Made by a program: the position numbers and the translations under genes
Notes under the pieces: generated by a model
The model's input: the letters and a program-made list of their open reading frames with translations, nothing else
What the model was told of the DNA's origin: nothing
Database searches by the model: none
In this document: positions 57,746 to 64,000 of the stretch, one piece after another
Layout of the letters: each line of letters starts with the position of its first letter
Position numbering within the stretch: position 1 is the first letter of the stretch
DNA from: Dama dama
Taxonomy: Eukaryota > Chordata > Mammalia > Artiodactyla > Cervidae
NCBI RefSeq assembly: GCF_033118175.1
Contig: NC_083695.1
Span: 31,079,607 to 31,143,606 of the forward strand
Reading direction: 5' to 3'
DNA: 64,000 nucleotides

Positions 57746-59306
57746 ATAGTTCAAGGAGTGGCCAACCGAGACGGTGGAGTAGGCAGACCCGGAGCTCAAT
57801 TCCTTCAATGGGTACACCAAAATTACAACTCATTACAAAGCAACTTCCTAAGAAAAAGACCTGAAGAGAAGCAGAAAAGATTTTCCACAACTAAAGATAT
57901 ATACACAGAAACATAATGAGACAGGCAGGAAGAGCAGAGACACAGTATAGGCAAGACCCAAATCCCTGGGTAGGTGATCACAGACAGGAGGAAAATCACA
58001 ACTGCAAATGCTCTGCCCAGTGAGCAAGGAGTCTGAGCCCCACCTCAGGCTCCGCAAGACCTGGGACCCTGCACTTGGAAGACAAGCCCCCACGATGTCT
58101 GGCTTTGAAGGCCATCAGGCGTATGGGTACTGAAGAGCCAGAGGGTGGTAAGAAATAGACTCTCCTCTTAAAAGGCACATGCAAGGGACTTCCCTGGTGA
58201 CCCAGTGGTTACGACTCTGTGCTCACACTGCACGCTGCCGGGGGGCACGGGTTCAACCCCTGCTCCCAGGCCAGGGAACTAAGATTCCTCATCTGGCAAG
58301 GGGAAAAAGGGGAGAAACAAAATCGCACGGGCTCTGGTTTCAGCCCAGAGACAGTAATTTAAAAGGAGGCTGGATCAGGTCACTTGCTAATCTTGGCAAA
58401 CCTCCCAGAGAGGAAGGAGGCAACTGAGACTCACATTCGGGTCAGTGAAACTGAAAAAGACTTTTTGGTCACTCCTTCTATCTCAAGGACACTGTACTGG
58501 CACGTGCCATTTAGAAATACTCTCCCTGCCCTAGTAGTTCTGGGAACACACCCACAGACAAGTGAGTGAGCAACAGACCCGGAACCCCAGGCCATATGAC
58601 GAGCCAAACAGTGAAGAATCCCCACCTAAAAGAAGGGCCTCGATACAAGGGCCTTGCGGGCACTGGGCTAGTGGAAAGCGCCACCTACCAAATTTATGGA
58701 ACCTATAATTTCAAACATATATGCATCCTTCTATTCACTGCTGCATTATTCAAAATAGTCCAAGTATGCAAGAAATCTAAGTGTCAAGCAATAGGTATAC
58801 AGATAAAGAAGATGTAATGTATATATACTATAGAATATAGCTCATATTGTCATTTGCAACATGGATAAATATAGAACATATAATCTAACTAAAATAAGAC
58901 AAAGAAACAAAAAGTCCAATTGAACCCAGGTATGAAATCTGGAAAATAAAAAACAATAACAAAAAAAAAGCCACAACTGAACATACGGAAATAAAACCAA
59001 CTCATATATACTGAGAAAAAGTGAAGTAAGTAAGAAAAACATAAATACCCTCTGCAATGACTAATATGTGGAATCTAAAACACAAGGATAAATAAACATA
59101 AGAAAACAGAAACAGGCTCAGAGATACAGAGAAAAATCTGGTGGTTGCCAGAAATGAGGTGAGTAAAGGGGTGAGGAGAATAAATGAGGGAAACTAAAAA
59201 ATAAAAACTTACACCAATAAAATAATTACATCACAGGATATAGTGTACAGCATAGGGAATACATTCAAAATATTGTAACAATTTTGTATGGTGACATAAG
59301 GCAACT
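57746..59306 (+). mobile_element. Internally deleted L1 (5' UTR joined to 3' end), left part
   Basis: Begins GTGGCCAACCGAGACGGTGG and CAGACCCGGAGCTCA, an L1 5' UTR. Around 58,700 it passes directly into L1 3' sequence (TTTCAAACATATATGCATCC, TGCTGCATTATTCAAAATAG). ORF1 and most of ORF2 are therefore missing. A BovB interrupts it at 59,306 and the L1 resumes at 61,554. Confidence 0.7.
58188..58300 (+). mobile_element. CHR-2 SINE nested in the L1 5' UTR
   Basis: GGGACTTCCCTGGTGACCCA head, GGTTCAACCCCTGCTCCCAG B-box region and AACTAAGATTCCTCATCTGGC. The tail is short. Confidence 0.78.
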
Positions 59307-61542
59307 CTACACATGGACATCACCAGATGGTCAATACCAAAATCAGACTGATTATATTCTTTGCAGCCGAAGATGGAGAAGTTCTATACAGTCAGCAAAA
59401 ACAAGACCGGGAGCTGACTGTGGCTCAGATCATGAACTCCTTATTGCCAAATTCAGACTTAAATTGAAGAAAGTAAGGAAAACCACTAAGCCATTCAGGT
59501 ATGACTCAAATCAAAATCCTTATGATTATACAGTGGAAGTGACAAATAGATTCAAGGGATTAGATCTGGTAGACAGAGTGCCTGAAGAACTATGGACAGA
59601 GGTTCCTAACACTGTACGGGAGGCAGTGATCAAGATCATCCCCAAAAAGACGAAATGCAAAGAAGCAGAATGGCTGTCTGAGGCCTCACAAACAGCTGAG
59701 AAAAGAACAGAAGCTAAAGGCAAAGGAGAAAAGGAAAGATGTACCCATTTGAATGCAGAGTTCCAAAGAATAGCAAGGAGAGATGAGAAAGCCTTCCTCA
59801 GTGATCAATGCAAAGAAAAATAGGAAAACAATAGAATGGGAAATACTAGAGATCTCTTCAAGAAAATTTGAGATACTAAGGGAACATTTCATGCAAAGAT
59901 GGGCACAATAAAGGATAGAAGCGGTTTGGACCTAACAGAAGCAAAAGATATTAAGAAGAGGGGGCAAGAATACACAGAAGAACTATACAAAAGAGATCTT
60001 AGTAATCCAGATAACCATGATGGTGTGATCACTCACCTACAGCCAGACATCCTGGAGTGTGAAGTCAAGTAGGCCTTAGGAAGCATCACTATGACAAAGC
60101 TAGCGGAGGTGATAGAATTTCAGCTGAGTTATTTCAAATCTTAAAAGACGATGCTGTTAAAGTGCTACACTCAGTATGTCAGCAAATTTGGAAAACTCAG
60201 CAAGACTGGAAAAGGTCAGTTTTCATTCCAATCCCAAAGAAGGGTAATGGCAAAAAATATTCAAACTACTGCACAATTGCACACATTTCACATGCTAGCA
60301 AAGTAATGCTCAAAATTCTCCAAGCCAGGCTTCAATAGTATGTGAACCAAGAACTTCCATATGTACAAGCTGGGTTTAGAAAAGGCAGAGGAACCAGAGA
60401 TCAAATTGCCAACATCTGTTGGATCACAGGAAAAGCAAGAAAATTCCAGAAAAACATTTACTTCTGTTTCATTGACTACGCTAAAGCCTTTGACTATCTG
60501 GATCACAACAAGCTGTGGAAAATTCTTAAAGAGATGGGAATACCAGACCACCTTACCTGCCTCCTGCAAAACCGGTATGTAGGTAAAGGAGCAACAGTTA
60601 GAACTGGACATGGAAATATGGACTGGTTCCAAATTAATAAAGAAGTACATCAAGGCTGTATATTGTCACCCTGCTTATTTAACTTACATGCAGAGTACAT
60701 TATGCAAAATGCCGGGCTGGATGAAGCACAAGCTGGAATCAAGATTGCTGGGAGAAATATCAATAACCTCAGATATGCAGATGACACCACCCTTATGGCA
60801 GAAAGCAAAGAAGAACTAAAAAGACTCTTGATAAAAGTAAAAGAGGACAGTGAAAAAGTTGGCTTAATACTCAAGATTCAAAAACTAAGAACATGCATCC
60901 AGTCCCATCACTTCATGGCAAATAGATGGGGAAGCAATGGAAACAGTGACAGACTTTATTCTCTTGGGCTCCAAAAATCACTGCAGATGGTGACTGTAGC
61001 CATAATATTAAAAGATGCTCACTCCTTGGAAGAAAAGCTATGACAAACCTAGACAGTGCATTAAAAAGCAGAGACCTTACTTTGCCAACAAAGGTCCAAA
61101 TAGTCAAAGCTATGGTTTTTGCAGTAGTCATGTATGGATGTGAGAGTTGGACCATAAAGAAGGCTGAGAGCCAAAGAATTGATGCTTTTAAACTGTGGTG
61201 TTGGAGAAGACTCTTGAGAGTCCCTTGGACTGCAAGAGATCAAACCAGTCAATTCGAAAGGAAATCAATCCTGAATATTCATTGGAAGGACTGATGCTGA
61301 AGCTCCAATACTTGGGCCACCTGATGCAAAGATCTGACTCATTAGTAAAGATCCTGATTCTGGGAGAGATTGAGAACAGGAGGAGAAGGGGACGACAGAG
61401 GATGAGATGGCTGGAGGGCATCACCGACTCAATGGACATGTGTTTGAGCAAGCTCTGGGAGATGGTGAAGGACAGGGAAGCCTGGCATGCTGCAGTCCAT
61501 GGGGTGGTAAGGAGTAGGACATGACTGAATGCCCGAAGAACA
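59307..61542 (+). mobile_element. BovB (RTE) LINE, 5'-truncated, about 2.24 kb
   Basis: The longest retrotransposon in the window. It starts inside the endonuclease region and runs to the BovB 3' end. ATAAGGCAACT flanks it exactly at 59296-59306 and 61543-61553, the target-site duplication made in the host L1. A complete BovB is about 3.2 kb, so the first kilobase is lost. It cannot make its own proteins. Confidence 0.93.
59308..61527 (+). pseudogene. BovB ORF2 remnant (endonuclease end, reverse transcriptase)
   Basis: The frame from about 59,308 to 59,823 carries the end of an APE-type endonuclease (QTDYILCSRRW, then GADCGSDHELL with the terminal SDH motif). It is broken by a stop at 59,821. 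The frame at 60,342-61,043 carries reverse transcriptase motifs: FIDYAKAFD, QGCILSPCLFNL and the catalytic YADD. Later frames carry the cysteine-containing MYGCESW and the basic C-terminal region (RRRRGRQRMRW). Several stops and frameshifts separate these parts, so it is dead. The apparent ATG at 59,284 is L1 sequence, not a BovB start. Confidence 0.92.
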
Positions 61543-61553
61543 ATAAGGCAACT

Positions 61554-61660
61554 AACCTCTAGTGGTGATCAATTTGCAATGTATTGAAACATCAGTGTAT
61601 TACACACTCTTATAGTATGTCCATTGTACTTACATTAAAAAAAAATAAAGAACTACAGTT
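61554..61660 (+). mobile_element. L1 3' end, right part after the BovB insertion
   Basis: GTGGTGATCAATTTGCAATG through to TACTTACATTAAAAAAAAAT continues the L1 3' UTR that stops at 59,306 (TTTTGTATGGTGAC). Confidence 0.8.
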
Positions 61661-63229
61661 CAATGCTGTGTTGTTTTTTTTTTCTCCAAAATTGACTTTT
61701 CTGGAACCAGGATTGCATCGGGGAACCTCAGCCAGAGGGCCAGTGTGGAGAATCCTGCCCTCTGGTGACTGATCCTAGGACAGCATCCCAGAGGAAAGGA
61801 AAAGGGCACCTGCTATCCTAGAAATAACCACAGGAGGGCTCCACAAGGCAACAGTAGCGCCTCACCACTGGGAAACTGCTCCCCATCCAGTCAGATGTTT
61901 CACGGACTGAAACAGGTGAAGAGCAAGAGCCAGGCCAGGGCAGGAGTGACTTTGTACCACTGTCCACAGTAACGATGCCCAGAGCGCCCCCAGTAGCAGC
62001 CTAACTCATCTTCACACCACTGCACCTGATTCGCAGAGAACTTGACACATCTAAAACAGCTCCTTCCTAAAAGGGATTTGAAACGCGATTCACTTGTTCA
62101 TTCCATCTAGAAAAGATGCTGGAGCACCTATGCAGTGCCAGGGACTGGAGAGAAGTCACGAGGACACAGGATGAGCAAGAAAACCTGGGTCATGCCTAGC
62201 TGGGTCCTGGCGTCTAGTGCGGGAGACAGATTTGAAAACAAACTTCACAAGCACACAAAAGTTCACGTAAGGGGACTTTACCAGTAGTCCAGTGATTCAG
62301 AATTCAAGCTTCCACTGCAGGGGCACGAGTCTGATCCCAGGTGGGGAACTAAGATCCCACAGGACTTCTGGAGTGGCAAAAACAAAAATAAGCTCCCTCA
62401 GGGACTCTGAGGGGGCCAAGTGCTTTACGGGCATCTGAGGGAGGGGTTTGATCCTCAAAGGCAAGAAAAAGATACTGGAGAAGGTGGAGGAGTTTCTGAG
62501 GTGATGCTGGGGAAGGGGAGTTTCAGGCTAAGGGAAGAGCCCAAAGTGCAAAAGCCTGGCGGCAAGAAAACCCTCCAGGAGTGGAAGGAGGCCAGTTAGG
62601 TTGCAGTGGCATCAAGTACAGAGCAGAATGAAGCTCTGACAGGCCATGGTGTGCATGAACCTCCAAAACACCCTGAGAAGTGAAAGGAGCCCGGGTGGGT
62701 CCCAGAGTCACCTCCTGCATGACTCCGTGTCCGTGAAGGATTCACACCCCGCAAATCCATGGGAGGGAAAGCATCGAGAGGTTGTCAGGGGCTGGGGAGA
62801 GGGGATGGGGAGGGACCGCGTCAGGGGTGCAGGCTTCCTTCTGGGGTGACAGCAACGTCCCGGACCGAGGCAGAAGTGATGGGGGCACAACATGCAACGG
62901 ACTGCGCGCTGTGCGCAAGACTGAGCTGATGCCCTGTGACTTCACCTCCAGAAAAGCCACAGCCCAGCATGTGGAGGGCAGCGAGGGAGGAGGAGCAAGG
63001 CTGGGAAGCCCGGGCCGGGCACGGCGGGAAGGCGGGCAGGGGTCTGGCCTCTGTGCTTAGGGACCCTGAAGCACGGGACACTGCGTGGGGAGAGGCTGGC
63101 CACGCGGAGCAGTGGACAAAGGGAGACAGAAGGAGAGGAGAGGATGAGTCAGGCCTAGTAAGCCACGGTCGTGGCAGGACAGGCAAGACAAGGAGCACAA
63201 GGAATAGCCAGTGGTGCTGCGCCGTCACG
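61661..63229. other. Intergenic stretch
   Basis: One CHR-2 remnant at 62272-62395. The part 62,500-63,230 is G+C-richer with overlapping frames that have no recognised domains. Confidence 0.5.
62272..62395 (+). mobile_element. CHR-2 SINE, diverged
   Basis: GGGGACTTTACCAGTAGTCCAG head, GAGTCTGATCCCAGGTGGGG and an A-rich tail near CAAAAACAAAAATA. Confidence 0.72.
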
Positions 63230-63239
63230 GACTGTGGGA

Positions 63240-63480
63240 GCGCAAACTAGCGCGGCCACGGTGGGGAACAGTGTCCAGGAAAGTTACTTTGTGAAAAAGT
63301 TAAAGCTAGAGCTACTGTGTGACCCAGCAATTTCAATCCTATGTATTTATCCCCAGGAGAAAAAAAACAGTGACTTGAAAAGATAAATGCACTCCTATGT
63401 TCAATTCAGCATTTGAACACAGAAGTCATCTATGTGTTCATCCATACAGGTATAGAGAATTGGAGATGTGATGCACATAT
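63240..63480 (+). mobile_element. L1 3' end fragment
   Basis: AGCGCAAACTAGCGCGGCCACGGTGGGGAACAG and GAGCTACTGTGTGACCCAGC match the degenerate L1 3' ORF2 end. A (TA/CA)-rich stretch follows to about 63,560. Confidence 0.65.
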
Positions 63481-63577
63481 TTCTAAATATGTACACATAC
63501 TAATAAATGTGTATATATACATATACACAAACTTATAAATAAACATACACATGTATTATTACCACACATTTAATATT

Positions 63578-63965
63578 CAGTTCAGTTCAGTCGCTCAGTC
63601 GTGTCCGACTCTTTGCGACCCCATGAATCGCAGCACGCCAGGCCTCCCTGTCCATCACAAACTCCCGGAGTCTACTGAAACTCATGCCCATCGAGTCAGT
63701 GATGCCATCCAGCCATCTCATCCTCTGTCGTCCCCTTCTCCTCCTGCCCCCAATCCCTCCCAGCATCAGGGTCTTTTCCAATGAGTCAACTCTTTGCATG
63801 AGGTGGCCAAAGTATTGGAGTTTCAGCTTCAACATCAGTCATTCCAATGAACACCCAGGACTGATCTCCTTTAGGATGGACTGGTTGGATCTCCTTGCAG
63901 TCCAAGGGACTCTCAAGAGTCTTCTACAACACCACAGTTCAAAAGCATCAATTTTTCGGCACTCA
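63578..63965 (-). mobile_element. BovB 3' end, inverted, with 12-bp target-site duplication
   Basis: The plus strand runs from the TTCAGTTCAG/GTCGTGTCCGACTC end to GAGTCTTCTACAACACCACAG. ACATTTAATATT flanks it exactly at 63566-63577 and 63966-63977. The minus-strand C-terminal ORF2 segment (63,587-63,835) is still open, so this copy is younger than the others. Confidence 0.92.
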
Positions 63966-64000
63966 ACATTTAATATTACTCAGCTGGAAAAAGCAAGATA

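Noticed and set aside
59284..59823. Possible intact 179-residue endonuclease gene starting at the ATG at 59,284
   Set aside because: The ATG lies in L1 3' UTR sequence before the BovB insertion point, and the BovB is truncated and interrupted, so this is a chance start.

Overview
The window is mammalian nuclear DNA from a ruminant, probably a pecoran. The repeats show this: dozens of Bov-tA/Bov-A2 and CHR-2 tRNA-derived SINEs, 3' fragments of BovB (RTE) and ruminant L1 3' ends. The one protein-coding gene is PSAP (prosaposin), on the minus strand. As I recall cattle prosaposin, this protein differs at several positions, including the signal peptide, so I would not call the species cattle and leave it unnamed.

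Positions 1-28,740 hold the 5' part of PSAP. Nine coding exons can be placed by reading frame, splice sites and protein similarity: exon 1 (28668-28707), 2 (10946-11079), 3 (8790-8864), 4 (8106-8231), 5 (6743-6946), 6 (6219-6362), 7 (5044-5100), the 9-bp alternative exon 8 (2649-2657) and 9 (756-887). They encode residues 1-307: signal peptide, N-terminal saposin-A-type domain, saposin A, the A-B linker, all of saposin B and the start of the B-C linker. Saposins C and D and the C-terminus lie beyond base 1. Intron 1 is 17.6 kb; the other introns are 0.4-2.4 kb. The promoter is a CpG island (about 28,360-28,975) with GC-box repeats, NRF1-like sites, a TGACTCAGC element and a weak TATA-like box.

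Positions 28,976-64,000 lie upstream of the PSAP promoter. I see no convincing gene there. The stretch is filled with SINEs, BovB 3' fragments, L1 3' ends, several LTR-like blocks, DNA-transposon remnants and low-complexity tracts. The most structured part is 56.5-61.7 kb, where a 2.2-kb BovB copy sits inside an L1 with a matching 11-bp target-site duplication on both sides.

No new system stands out. The best points for a second look are small: the conserved 9-bp microexon with its NAGNAG acceptor, an apparent extra lysine codon between saposins A and B, a 70-bp tandem duplication just past the exon 4 donor, a perfect 58-bp direct repeat 747 bp apart in intron 1, and a 57-bp tandem array.
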